A stretch of DNA of 5,838 nucleotides from the NCBI GenBank assembly GCA_031253365.1, contig JAIRWE010000069.1:1-5838 (forward strand), read 5' to 3'. The position numbers and the translations under genes were made by a program. Source of the stretch: Oscillospiraceae bacterium. GTDB lineage: Bacteria; Bacillota; Clostridia; Oscillospirales; Ruminococcaceae. This document shows positions 1-5,756 of the stretch, in pieces. The number at the start of each line of letters is the position of its first letter. The stretch's first letter is position 1. The notes under the pieces are model-generated. The model ran no database searches. It was not told the DNA's origin and saw only the letters and a list, made by a program, of their open reading frames with translations.

Positions 1-8
1 CTCTCTCT

Positions 9-73
9 GGTTAGGGTGGTCCCGGGGTCAAACAATCTGAGTTTTTCGGCCTAACCCAAAAACTTTTTTGGGT
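9..73. repeat. Inverted repeats next to the poly-A tract
   Basis: GGTTAGG (9-15) is the exact reverse complement of CCTAACC (50-56). Overlapping this, ACCCAAAAA (54-62) and TTTTTGGGT (65-73) form a 9-bp inverted repeat with a 2-base centre. GGGTGGT also occurs directly at 14-20 and 70-76. On neither strand does this give a canonical terminator with a downstream T tract. It may be the end of an element or a decayed regulatory region lying mostly outside the window. Confidence 0.4.
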
Positions 74-78
74 GGTGC

Positions 79-126
<48 letters not shown>

Positions 127-156
127 GCGAATAATTTCAGAAACGTGCCTATCGAA

Positions 157-174
157 TATATTACAACAAAATCC
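157..174. repeat. Copy 1 of an 18-bp intergenic motif (TATATTACAAYAAAATCC)
   Basis: This copy matches positions 5697-5714 at 17 of 18 bases in the same orientation. Weaker similarity extends leftwards, giving about 23 matches in 28 from 147. In the second copy the motif covers the -10 and spacer of the apbE promoter, read on the minus strand. Here too the minus strand shows TGGAAA (180-185), a 16-base spacer and TAATAT (158-163). This copy may therefore be a leftward promoter serving something beyond the left edge, or a shared regulator site. Confidence 0.45.
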
Positions 175-189
175 GTTCTTTTCCACAAA

Positions 190-250
190 AATATGGCGAA
201 TAACGACAGATAAGTTTCAGAATATGACGAAAATTAGGACAAAATATGAC
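190..250 (+). repeat. Three AATATGRC direct repeats upstream of the promoter
   Basis: AATATGGC occurs at 190-197 and AATATGAC at 221-228 and 243-250. The last two are exactly 22 bp apart, about two helical turns, so they lie on the same DNA face. The last copy ends 18 bp before the -35 box, where an activator would bind. Direct repeats at helical phasing are typical of response-regulator or AraC-type sites. The function is inferred and the sequence is AT-rich, so chance is possible. Confidence 0.3.
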
Positions 251-259
251 AAAACTTAA

Positions 260-273
260 ATAAAACGCTTGTA
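260..273 (+). promoter_or_regulatory. LacI/CcpA-like operator overlapping the -35 box of the sugar-binding gene
   Basis: ATAAAACGCTTGTA matches the cre consensus TGWAARCGYTWNCW at about 11 of 14 positions, including the central CG and its flanks. Its core AAAACGCTTG (262-271) also occurs, inverted, in the apbE promoter at 5714-5723. The site overlaps the -35 hexamer, so a bound repressor would block RNA polymerase. Catabolite repression of a sugar-binding protein makes sense, but another LacI-family regulator is equally possible. Confidence 0.45.
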
Positions 274-297
274 ATTCCGAGGTATCAATGATATACT
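269..297 (+). promoter_or_regulatory. Sigma-A-type promoter for the sugar-binding gene
   Basis: The -35 box is TTGTAA (269-274), the spacer is exactly 17 bp, and the -10 box is TATACT (292-297, five of six consensus bases). Transcription would start near 304-306. This leaves a leader of about 50 nt before the ATG at 355. Confidence 0.7.
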
Positions 298-309
298 GTG
301 CCTTGAATA

Positions 310-331
310 AGGGGTTTTCGGAAAAGCCCCT
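310..331 (+). promoter_or_regulatory. Stem-loop at the 5' end of the leader
   Basis: AGGGG-TTTT pairs with AAAA-CCCCT, with a single bulged G at 326 and a CGG loop. It lies a few bases after the predicted transcription start and 11 bases before the ribosome binding site. No T tract follows, so it is not a terminator. A 5'-end hairpin that stabilises the mRNA is the simplest reading; a protein-binding operator is possible because the DNA is also an inverted repeat. Confidence 0.5.
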
Positions 332-354
332 AGGTTTAATTTGGGAGGATTTGT

Positions 355-1455
355 ATGAAAAAAAAGCTGTCGTTTTTTTTATCCTTATTTATCGCGCTGG
401 GGCTTTCCGTTGCTTTAACCGGCTGTAACAACAAGAGCGGCGGCGCGCAGGTTGGCATTGTCCTTCCCACGAGGGAGGAACCGAGGTGGCTTCAAGACGA
501 GGCGAAATTCAGGGAGCTGATTGAAGCCACGGATTATAAAGTTGAATTCAGGTTCAGCGACGGCAGTTCGGCGAAGGAGAAGCAGAACGTCGACGAGCTG
601 GTCGGGCTGGGCATCAAAGTCCTTATAATCTGCCCGCAAAAAGCGGAGGAAGCGGCGGCGTCCGTCGCGGCGGCAAAGGACAAGGGCGTTAAGGTTATTT
701 CCTATGACCGGCTGATTTTGGGGAGCGACGCGATTGACTATTACGTAACCTTCGACAGCGTGGCGGTAGGCAAAGCCCAAGGGCAGTACCTTATCGACAA
801 CGCGTCCGGCACGAATAACCCGCTCTATCTTTACGCGGGCGGGGACGACGACAACAACGCCTTTTTGTTCTTTGAAGGCGCGTGGAGCGTTCTTCAGCCG
901 AAAATCGCGGACGGCACATTTGTAATCAAAAACTCGAAGGAAGCGGCTGCCCTTCGGGACAAACAGCTCACCACCGACGAAAACCGCGACGAGCTGGAAA
1001 AAATCATCAAGGAGATTACCACCGGGTGGGATTTCAACAAAGCGAAGAGTCTTGCCGAGTCCGATATGCTGAAAGCCTCCGCGGAAGACAAGAAAGAAGT
1101 CTTTGTTCTGGCGCCCAATGACGGAACGGCTCGCGCTATCGCGGATGTTTTCGCGGTCAACGCGAACGGCTATGTCATCACCGGACAAGACGCGGAGAAA
1201 GAATCCGTGCAGTACGTCATAGACGGGAAGCAGTCCATGACGGTGTTCAAAGACACGCGCGTCCTCGCAAGCGACGTAATGGATATGGCGGTCGCGATTA
1301 TCGAGGGCAAAACGGTAAACGCGCCCGCGTCCTACAACAACGGGGTCAAGGACGTTCCCTCAAAGCAGACGGCGGTCGTCGCCGTTGACAAAAACAATGT
1401 GAAAAAAGAGCTTATCGATACCGGGTATTATAAAGAAAGCGATTTCGCTTGGTAA
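355..1455 (+). CDS. chvE: ChvE-family monosaccharide ABC transporter substrate-binding lipoprotein
   Basis: This is an extracytoplasmic sugar-binding protein of 366 residues that would deliver monosaccharides (xylose, glucose, galactose or arabinose type) to an ABC permease. Residues 1-24 form a lipoprotein signal peptide: KKK, a hydrophobic core and the lipobox LTGC with Cys24. The rest is a type I periplasmic-binding fold. It closely follows Agrobacterium ChvE as I remember it: an RW pair at 44-45, SYDRLI (116-121), GGDDDNNA (162-169), PNDGTA (254-259), TGQDAE (276-281), FKDTR (298-302) and NNGVKDVPS (328-336). Length and ends are normal for the family. The start is fixed by GGGAGG at 343-348, six bases before ATG. 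The gene stands alone, with its own promoter and a terminator just after the stop; no ATPase or permease gene is present. It may work with a transporter encoded elsewhere or act in sensing. The exact sugar cannot be read from sequence. A8 (358-365) and T8 (373-380) runs lie in the signal-peptide codons. Confidence 0.93.
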   Translation: MKKKLSFFLSLFIALGLSVALTGCNNKSGGAQVGIVLPTREEPRWLQDEAKFRELIEATDYKVEFRFSDGSSAKEKQNVDELVGLGIKVLIICPQKAEEAAASVAAAKDKGVKVISYDRLILGSDAIDYYVTFDSVAVGKAQGQYLIDNASGTNNPLYLYAGGDDDNNAFLFFEGAWSVLQPKIADGTFVIKNSKEAAALRDKQLTTDENRDELEKIIKEITTGWDFNKAKSLAESDMLKASAEDKKEVFVLAPNDGTARAIADVFAVNANGYVITGQDAEKESVQYVIDGKQSMTVFKDTRVLASDVMDMAVAIIEGKTVNAPASYNNGVKDVPSKQTAVVAVDKNNVKKELIDTGYYKESDFAW

Positions 1456-1466
1456 GGCAATCAGCG

Positions 1467-1515
1467 AGCAGCCCCCGCAGATTTACGGGGACTGCTTTTT
1501 TTTTTTTTTTTTTTT
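1467..1515 (+). terminator. Strong intrinsic terminator with a T20 tail
   Basis: AGCAG-CCCCCG (1467-1477) pairs with CGGGG-CTGCT (1486-1496): 11 positions with one C/A mismatch around an 8-base loop. The stem is followed directly by 20 T (1496-1515). It starts 12 bases after the stop of the sugar-binding gene. It works for the plus strand only: on the minus strand no T tract follows the stem, so it gives the convergent kinase transcript no canonical terminator. The T tail is much longer than needed, echoing the A46 run. Confidence 0.92.
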
Positions 1516-1525
1516 ATTTTATTTA

Positions 1526-2938
1526 TTATTTATTGTCATATATTTTTTTATACGCCATTTCAAACCAGAACCTGCTTCCCTCGCCGACCTTGCTTTCAAC
1601 CCCATACCTGAACCCGTGAAGTTCCAGCACGTTCTTTACTATGGAAAGCCCCAGCCCCGTCCCGATAACGGCGCGGCTGTGATTGACGGAATTATCCGCC
1701 TTGTAGTACCTTTCCCATATAAAAGGCAACTGTTCCGGCGCGATGCCGTTCCCGCTGTCGCACACCTCGAAACGGGCGACGTTCCCGCTCGCCGCAAACA
1801 TACGAACCGTCACCGCGCCATCCTCCCCCGTAAAGTTAAGCGCGTTGCCGACAAGGTTGTAGACCGCCTGCTCCAACTTGGTGACATCGGCGGTAATGAA
1901 GATGCCGCTCTCAATTTCGGGGCGCACGCTGTAATTGCCGCGAAGGTAGGAGAAGCGCGAGATTATCCCCGACAAACGCGCCGAAAAGTCAAATTCTCTC
2001 AGCGACAGCGCGGCGACGCCGCTTTGCAGCTTGGACAAGTCGAGAATGTCCGTGACAAGCGCGTTCAGACGGTCGCTTTCCCCAATAATGACTTCAAGGT
2101 GCTTTTCGCGCTTTTCGGGGTTGTTTCCGGATAAATCGCGTATCATCTCCGCGTAGGCCTTTATCATGGTGAGCGGCGTTTTAAGGTCGTGGGATATATT
2201 CGCCAGCAAATCCTTGCGAAGGGTTTCCGTTTTGGCGATTTCGGCGGACGCCTTGTTGAGGTTTTCCTTCAAAAGGCGTATTTCCGTCGAGTCGGAGCGG
2301 TTAATCGCTATGTTGAACTCACCCGTGGGCAACTTGTCGGCCGAACGGAAAATACCGATAACCGGCTTTGAAATTTGCGAAACGATAAACGCCGAAAAGA
2401 ACGCCGACACAAACAAAAGCAGACCCGCGTTGATTAAAAACTGGCTTTGCGCGATGGAAATGGTGTTACCGATGGGTTCAAGGTAACTGAAAATCAATAT
2501 ATAGCCCTTTACGTTATTCGGTGTGCCCGCATAGGTCAAGTAAAGCAGGGCGTTTTTCCCGCTGTCGGTAAAATGATGGGAAATACTGCCCCGCGTTACG
2601 ATTTCATCCGCGATTTCGTCAAATATGTATGAACTGAGAATATCGTCCAAACCCGCAAGAGCTTCGTTATAATAGATTATATCCAGACCGTCGCGCCTGA
2701 TTAGGATATAAGTACCCTGTTCGATTACGGCGTTTCGGACGATATTCGGGAAGTTTCGGTTGTTCCACGCGCTTTTAATCATTTCGGCGGTCTCCACGAC
2801 CTCCCGCGTTTTTATGGAATTGAACATCGCCGGAACCAACCACATCTGGCTCGCGAAAAGGAAAAACAATATCACAGCCGTAAAGAACAAAAACAGCGTA
2901 TACACCTTAACGCGCAAGCTGTGAAAAAATTTTTTCAT
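1526..2938 (-). CDS. Membrane sensor histidine kinase (OmpR-partner type)
   Basis: This 470-residue kinase would autophosphorylate on His and pass the phosphate to the response regulator encoded just upstream. Domains in order: transmembrane helix 1 (about 11-34), an extracytoplasmic domain of about 130 residues that I do not recognise, transmembrane helix 2 (about 168-187), HAMP-like linker (about 188-236), dimerisation domain with H-box SHDLKTP (His250), and ATPase domain. The ATPase domain has N-box Asn361/Asn365, G1 DSGNG (394-398), F-box FIWERYYK (406-413) and G2 GTGLGL (426-431). All catalytic motifs are intact and the length is normal. The ATG is preceded by AAGGGG (2947-2952) at 8 bases; the regulator gene ends 40 bp upstream. 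It ends only 11 bp from the T20 tail of the convergent terminator, with no obvious terminator of its own. The signal it senses is unknown; gene context suggests redox state or sugar availability. Confidence 0.93.
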   Translation of the reverse strand: MKKFFHSLRVKVYTLFLFFTAVILFFLFASQMWLVPAMFNSIKTREVVETAEMIKSAWNNRNFPNIVRNAVIEQGTYILIRRDGLDIIYYNEALAGLDDILSSYIFDEIADEIVTRGSISHHFTDSGKNALLYLTYAGTPNNVKGYILIFSYLEPIGNTISIAQSQFLINAGLLLFVSAFFSAFIVSQISKPVIGIFRSADKLPTGEFNIAINRSDSTEIRLLKENLNKASAEIAKTETLRKDLLANISHDLKTPLTMIKAYAEMIRDLSGNNPEKREKHLEVIIGESDRLNALVTDILDLSKLQSGVAALSLREFDFSARLSGIISRFSYLRGNYSVRPEIESGIFITADVTKLEQAVYNLVGNALNFTGEDGAVTVRMFAASGNVARFEVCDSGNGIAPEQLPFIWERYYKADNSVNHSRAVIGTGLGLSIVKNVLELHGFRYGVESKVGEGSRFWFEMAYKKIYDNK

Positions 2939-2978
2939 TCAGATTGCCCCTTAAAAACTCACTGTCGCGCCGGCTCCT

Positions 2979-3647
2979 CTAAACTTCAAACTTATAGCCC
3001 ATTCCGCGAAGCGTCACGATGAATTTTCTGTACTCGCCCAGATTGTTCCTGAGCATCTTGATATGCGTGTCAATCGTTCTGTCGTCCCCGAAAAAGTCGT
3101 ACCCCCACACGTCCTCCAACAGCTTATTGCGCGAAAGGGCTATATTTTTGTTGCGAACCAAATAGAACAAAAGCTCGTATTCCTTCGGCGTGAGATTTAG
3201 CTTGTTTCCGTCAACCTTTACGTCACGCGCGGTGAAATTGACTTCCAGCCCCTCGAAAACCGCAATCTCGCTTGCGGCTGAAGGCGGGGTGTTGCGCTTG
3301 ACAATCGCGTTTACCCGCGCCAAAACCTCCTTGGGCGAAAACGGCTTAACCACGTAATCGTCCGCCCCCGTTTCAAACCCGAACAGCTTGTCGTATTCCT
3401 CGCCCCGCGCCGAAAGCATAAGCACGGGCGTGTCGGTCGATTTGCGAATTTCCTTGCAGGCGGAAAATCCGTCCAGTTTGGGCATCATTACATCAAGGAT
3501 TATAATATCAAACTCCCCCGATTTTCCCAGTTCGACCGCCTGCATCCCGTTCGTCGCCTCGGTCACCTCATGCCCCTCAAATTCCGCGTACTCGCGGAGA
3601 ACCTCCCGAATTTTCTGCTCATCGTCGGCAATTAAAATTTTATACAC
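2979..3647 (-). CDS. OmpR/PhoB-family response regulator
   Basis: This is a 222-residue DNA-binding response regulator. The receiver domain (1-about 118) has the acidic pair Asp8/Asp9, phospho-acceptor Asp52 in LDVMMP, Ser79 and Lys101 in the KPF motif. The winged-helix domain (about 127-222) has NLTPKEYELL (151-160), a recognition-helix region with RTIDTHI (190-196), and the wing motif RGMGYKF (214-220). All key residues are present. The start codon is GTG (3645-3647), chosen because the protein begins MYKILIADDE as expected and AAGGGGGGG (3652-3660) lies just before it. The seven-G run inside this ribosome binding site is unusual. It sits between the Gx-family gene (40 bp gap) and its kinase (40 bp gap), so it is likely co-transcribed with both. 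Targets are unknown; self-regulation of the operon would be typical. Confidence 0.94.
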   Translation of the reverse strand: MYKILIADDEQKIREVLREYAEFEGHEVTEATNGMQAVELGKSGEFDIIILDVMMPKLDGFSACKEIRKSTDTPVLMLSARGEEYDKLFGFETGADDYVVKPFSPKEVLARVNAIVKRNTPPSAASEIAVFEGLEVNFTARDVKVDGNKLNLTPKEYELLFYLVRNKNIALSRNKLLEDVWGYDFFGDDRTIDTHIKMLRNNLGEYRKFIVTLRGMGYKFEV

Positions 3648-3687
3648 GGTACCCCCCCTTTACAACTGTTCCGCGCGGCGAATGTCA

Positions 3688-4206
3688 TCAACCGCCCTTC
3701 GTTTTGTCAAGCCGATTTAAGACGACCTTTACGGTGAACCCCGTAAACAGCCCCGAAGCTATTCCGCCCAAAACAAGTATCGGGAGATAAAGCAGAACGC
3801 TCACGCTTTTGTAAACGAACACCGCCGTCGCTAATTGCCCCGCGTTATGCGTCACGGCTCCCGCAACGCCGGCAACGGGAATCAACCCGCCCTTGAAAAT
3901 CCGCCTGAACAACAACATCGCGGCGACCGCCGCCATACCCCCCGTAAAACTGAACAACAAAACGAAAGCGCCGCCCGTCACGAAAGCGGACAGCAGCACC
4001 CGCGCCGCCACAACCGCCGAAACATCCATGCCGCTGAATTTCAGCCTCGCGTCCTTCCGATAAAGGATAAAAAGCGTGACAATATTCGCAAGACCCGTCT
4101 TTATCCCGGGAAACGGCGTGAGAGGCGGGATTTGCGCCTCAATAACGAACAGGCACAGCGAAACCGCCGTAAACAGCGCCAACATGACAAGTTTGCGCGC
4201 GTTCAT
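3688..4206 (-). CDS. Gx transporter family membrane protein (Hpre_diP_synt_I family)
   Basis: This is a small integral membrane protein of 172 residues, the usual family length, with about five hydrophobic segments. Family signatures are visible: an acidic-proline stretch IEAQIPP (22-28), PGIKTGLANIVTL (33-45) and THNAGQL (119-125). The family is often labelled heptaprenyl diphosphate synthase component I, but its fold resembles ECF-type substrate-binding (S) components, and I see no prenyl-synthase motifs such as DDxxD. As I recall, a homologue in Listeria-type flavin-based electron-transfer loci is called EetB; I could not verify this. Its ATG overlaps the stop of the NusG-II gene by 4 bp (4203-4206), and its own ribosome binding site is weak, so translation is probably coupled. 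This tight pairing suggests a shared function at the membrane. The substrate, if any, is unknown. Confidence 0.85.
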   Translation of the reverse strand: MNARKLVMLALFTAVSLCLFVIEAQIPPLTPFPGIKTGLANIVTLFILYRKDARLKFSGMDVSAVVAARVLLSAFVTGGAFVLLFSFTGGMAAVAAMLLFRRIFKGGLIPVAGVAGAVTHNAGQLATAVFVYKSVSVLLYLPILVLGGIASGLFTGFTVKVVLNRLDKTKGG

Positions 4207-4574
4207 CGCGTAACCCCGTCCAAATCGGAAGCGTCGTCCCGTATGCGAATTTCAAGGCGGTTAGGCAAACAGACAATCGGAACCGCCCCGCTGACAAAGC
4301 CGGTTCTCACACACAGCTTATCGGGACAGGAAGCGTGAATGACGCCGATTTCACCTTTGCGGACTTCGACCGTATTGACGCCCCCCACGTCGATTTCATA
4401 AGGTTCGGCTACCCGTGAGAGATAAACGGTGTAAATCAGTTCCCCGTTCTTGTAAATCCGCGCCGTCGGTTCGCCGAATCTCAAACCGTCTATCCATATC
4501 CACGCGGCAAGCGAAACAACCGCGACAACCGATATAACTGCCGCCGCCTTAACGGCTTGCCCGTAAACACCCAT
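4203..4574 (-). CDS. Membrane-anchored NusG domain II protein
   Basis: This 123-residue protein has one N-terminal transmembrane helix (about 8-28) and an outward-facing NusG-domain-II module (about 35-112). The domain signature is clear: SCPDKLCVRTG (82-92) and PIVCLPNRLEI (99-109), including Cys83, Cys88 and Cys102. It is not the transcription factor NusG: the NGN and KOW domains are missing. Free-standing versions are common beside Gx-family, FMN-binding and ApbE genes in Bacillota. I recall the related Listeria protein being called EetA, unverified. The conserved cysteines may form a disulfide or take part in redox chemistry, but no function is proven. The start is supported by GAGGAG (4583-4588), 8 bases before ATG. 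It follows apbE after 19 bp and overlaps the Gx gene by 4 bp. Confidence 0.86.
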   Translation of the reverse strand: MGVYGQAVKAAAVISVVAVVSLAAWIWIDGLRFGEPTARIYKNGELIYTVYLSRVAEPYEIDVGGVNTVEVRKGEIGVIHASCPDKLCVRTGFVSGAVPIVCLPNRLEIRIRDDASDLDGVTR

Positions 4575-4593
4575 TCGGCAATCTCCTCAAAAG

Positions 4594-5598
4594 TCAATCA
4601 TAAACGACGTCCGTTACGCCTATCATTATAATTTCCCCGTCATCGGTTATCAAAACCGCCTGCTCGACGCGTTCCCGCGCAAATTCTTCTCCCTCAACGA
4701 TAATCGCGGTGGCAAGCGCGTCGGCTTCCGCGCCCGAACCGCGCGTCATCATCACCGTCGCGGAAACAATCCCCGAAGAGGCGGGGTAACCGGTTTTAGG
4801 GTCAAGAATATGGTGATACCGCTTGCCGTCCCGTTCAAAAAAACGCTGATACGTCCCGCTCGTCATTATCGCGGTGCATCCGTCCTCCCGAGGGAGCTTG
4901 AGCGTCATGACAATCCCGCCCGGATTGGCGGGGTCGGCGATTCCTATACGCCAAGCGGTTTTATTCGGCGGTTCCCCCGCGAACACTATATCGCCGCCCA
5001 AATCCGCGATTACGGAGTTGACGTTATCCGCGAGAGCCAACCGCTGCGCGGCATAACCTTTGGCAATTCCGCCCAAATGGATTTTGACGTGTTTGTTTGA
5101 GAACGCGACCGTGCGGTTTTCGGCGTCAAGGATTACGTTTTCGTAACCGATGTAAGGCAGCAACGACTCAATTTCGCCGCGCGAAGGGACACGCGGATTG
5201 TCGCCGTCAACGCCCCACAAGTCTATGAGCGCGCCGAGCGTTATGTCAAACGCCCCCCCCGTTTCTTCCGAATAACGCAAACCCTCTTGTATCAGCGAGA
5301 ACAGTTCCTCGCTTACCGTAATCGGCTCGCCCGAAGGCGCGGCGGCGTTAAGGCGGCTCAACTCGCTTTCGGGGTCGGTGTAGGAAAATATTTTCTCGAT
5401 TTCGCAAAGACGCTCAAAATCCGCGTCAAGCGCGTCCTGAACCGTTTTCCTGTCGTCGCCGACGACCGTAACCGTCGCGAGCGTACCGAACACAAACCAC
5501 GTTCGCGAGTCCTTATCGGCGTTTTGCCCGTCCGCAAGCGAACACCCAGAGAGTGATAAAACGAACGCCGCGCATAAAGCAACCAAAAAAAATTTCAT
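4594..5598 (-). CDS. apbE: FAD:protein FMN transferase, lipoprotein (ApbE)
   Basis: ApbE splits FAD and attaches FMN by a phosphoester bond to a Thr or Ser of extracytoplasmic redox proteins (RnfG/RnfD, NqrC or FMN-binding-domain proteins), using Mg2+. The protein has 334 residues, normal for the family. The signal peptide ends in lipobox LSGC (Cys19), so it is anchored on the outer face of the membrane. Family motifs: TGGAFDIT (113-120), HLGGIAKGYAA (174-184), DLGGDI (199-204), TSGTYQRFF (246-254), HHILDPKTGYP (262-272) and the Mg-binding region ADALATA (292-298). No key motif is missing. GGAGG (5607-5611) lies 8 bases before the ATG. It is the first gene of the minus-strand cluster and is followed by the NusG-II gene after 19 bp. 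No substrate protein with a clear flavinylation motif is in the window. An eight-G run (5253-5260) lies within the TGGAF codons. The related thiamine-pathway naming is historical. Confidence 0.95.
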   Translation of the reverse strand: MKFFLVALCAAFVLSLSGCSLADGQNADKDSRTWFVFGTLATVTVVGDDRKTVQDALDADFERLCEIEKIFSYTDPESELSRLNAAAPSGEPITVSEELFSLIQEGLRYSEETGGAFDITLGALIDLWGVDGDNPRVPSRGEIESLLPYIGYENVILDAENRTVAFSNKHVKIHLGGIAKGYAAQRLALADNVNSVIADLGGDIVFAGEPPNKTAWRIGIADPANPGGIVMTLKLPREDGCTAIMTSGTYQRFFERDGKRYHHILDPKTGYPASSGIVSATVMMTRGSGAEADALATAIIVEGEEFARERVEQAVLITDDGEIIMIGVTDVVYD

Positions 5599-5634
5599 TC
5601 GGGCAACCTCCGGAAACCCTTTTTCGGATGGTTT

Positions 5635-5693
5635 TGGGAAAAAATCCCATCAGACAAGAAAACTTGACGAATAAGGCTCGGCAGTCGCCCTTA
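5635..5693 (-). promoter_or_regulatory. apbE leader stem-loops
   Basis: In the predicted leader, UAAGG...CCUUA (5689-5693 with 5672-5676, one extra C:G pair past a bulge) forms a stem at the very 5' end. UGGGA...UCCCA (5645-5649 with 5635-5639, 5-base U loop) forms a second one. Neither is followed by a T tract and neither fits a riboswitch I know. The 5'-terminal stem resembles the arrangement in the sugar-binding gene's leader, whose transcript also starts near UAAGGG. Confidence 0.35.
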
Positions 5694-5696
5694 GTA

Positions 5697-5714
5697 TATA
5701 TTACAATAAAATCC
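5697..5714. repeat. Copy 2 of the 18-bp intergenic motif
   Basis: TATATTACAATAAAATCC differs from the copy at 157-174 at one base. On the minus strand it covers the apbE -10 box and most of the promoter spacer, and it touches the operator-like site. Confidence 0.45.
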
Positions 5715-5726
5715 AAGCGTTTTCAA
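5698..5726 (-). promoter_or_regulatory. Promoter of the apbE operon
   Basis: On the minus strand the -35 box is TTGAAA (5721-5726, five of six consensus bases), the spacer is 17 bp, and the -10 box is TAATAT (5698-5703). An alternative -10, TATACT (5693-5698), fits the hexamer better but gives a 22-bp spacer. Transcription would start near 5690, giving a leader of about 90 nt. Confidence 0.5.
5712..5725 (-). promoter_or_regulatory. cre-like operator in the apbE promoter
   Basis: The minus strand reads TGAAAACGCTTGGA, matching the cre consensus TGWAARCGYTWNCW at about 13 of 14 positions. It lies across the -35 box and spacer, a repressing position. It shares the core AAAACGCTTG with the site at 262-271. 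CcpA or another LacI-family protein is the likely binder. Confidence 0.55.
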
Positions 5727-5735
5727 TAGATTTTA

Positions 5736-5756
5736 ACCGAAAAATATATTTTTGGT
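5736..5756. repeat. AT-rich palindrome upstream of the apbE promoter
   Basis: A perfect 14-bp palindrome, AAAAATATATTTTT (5740-5753), is flanked by ACC (5736-5738) and GGT (5754-5756), with one extra G at 5739. It lies about 10 bp upstream of the -35 box and could be a regulator site or an UP-like element. AT-rich palindromes arise easily by chance. Confidence 0.3.

Noticed and set aside
415..1188. 257-codon minus-strand open frame opposite the sugar-binding gene
   Set aside because: It lies wholly antisense to a gene with clear ChvE motifs, has an arginine- and valine-rich shadow composition, and has no family signature.
3847..3864. Gx-protein segment AGAVTH as an ApbE flavinylation site
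   Set aside because: It lacks the acidic or Ser/Thr residues around GA(S/T) expected of known flavinylation motifs.
3688..4206. Gx-family protein as a true heptaprenyl diphosphate synthase subunit
   Set aside because: It is a polytopic membrane protein without prenyl-synthase aspartate motifs; the label is inherited family naming.
3835..4338. 167-codon plus-strand open frame across the Gx and NusG-II genes
   Set aside because: The Arg/Asn/Gln-rich translation is typical of an antisense shadow; the minus-strand genes have clear motifs and ribosome binding sites.
5599..5690. FMN riboswitch in the apbE leader
   Set aside because: The leader is only about 90 nt, has two short simple stems, and shows none of the conserved multi-helix core of the FMN element.
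5513..5716. 67-codon minus-strand open frame upstream of and into apbE
   Set aside because: It overlaps the apbE signal-peptide region in another frame and starts upstream of the predicted transcription start.
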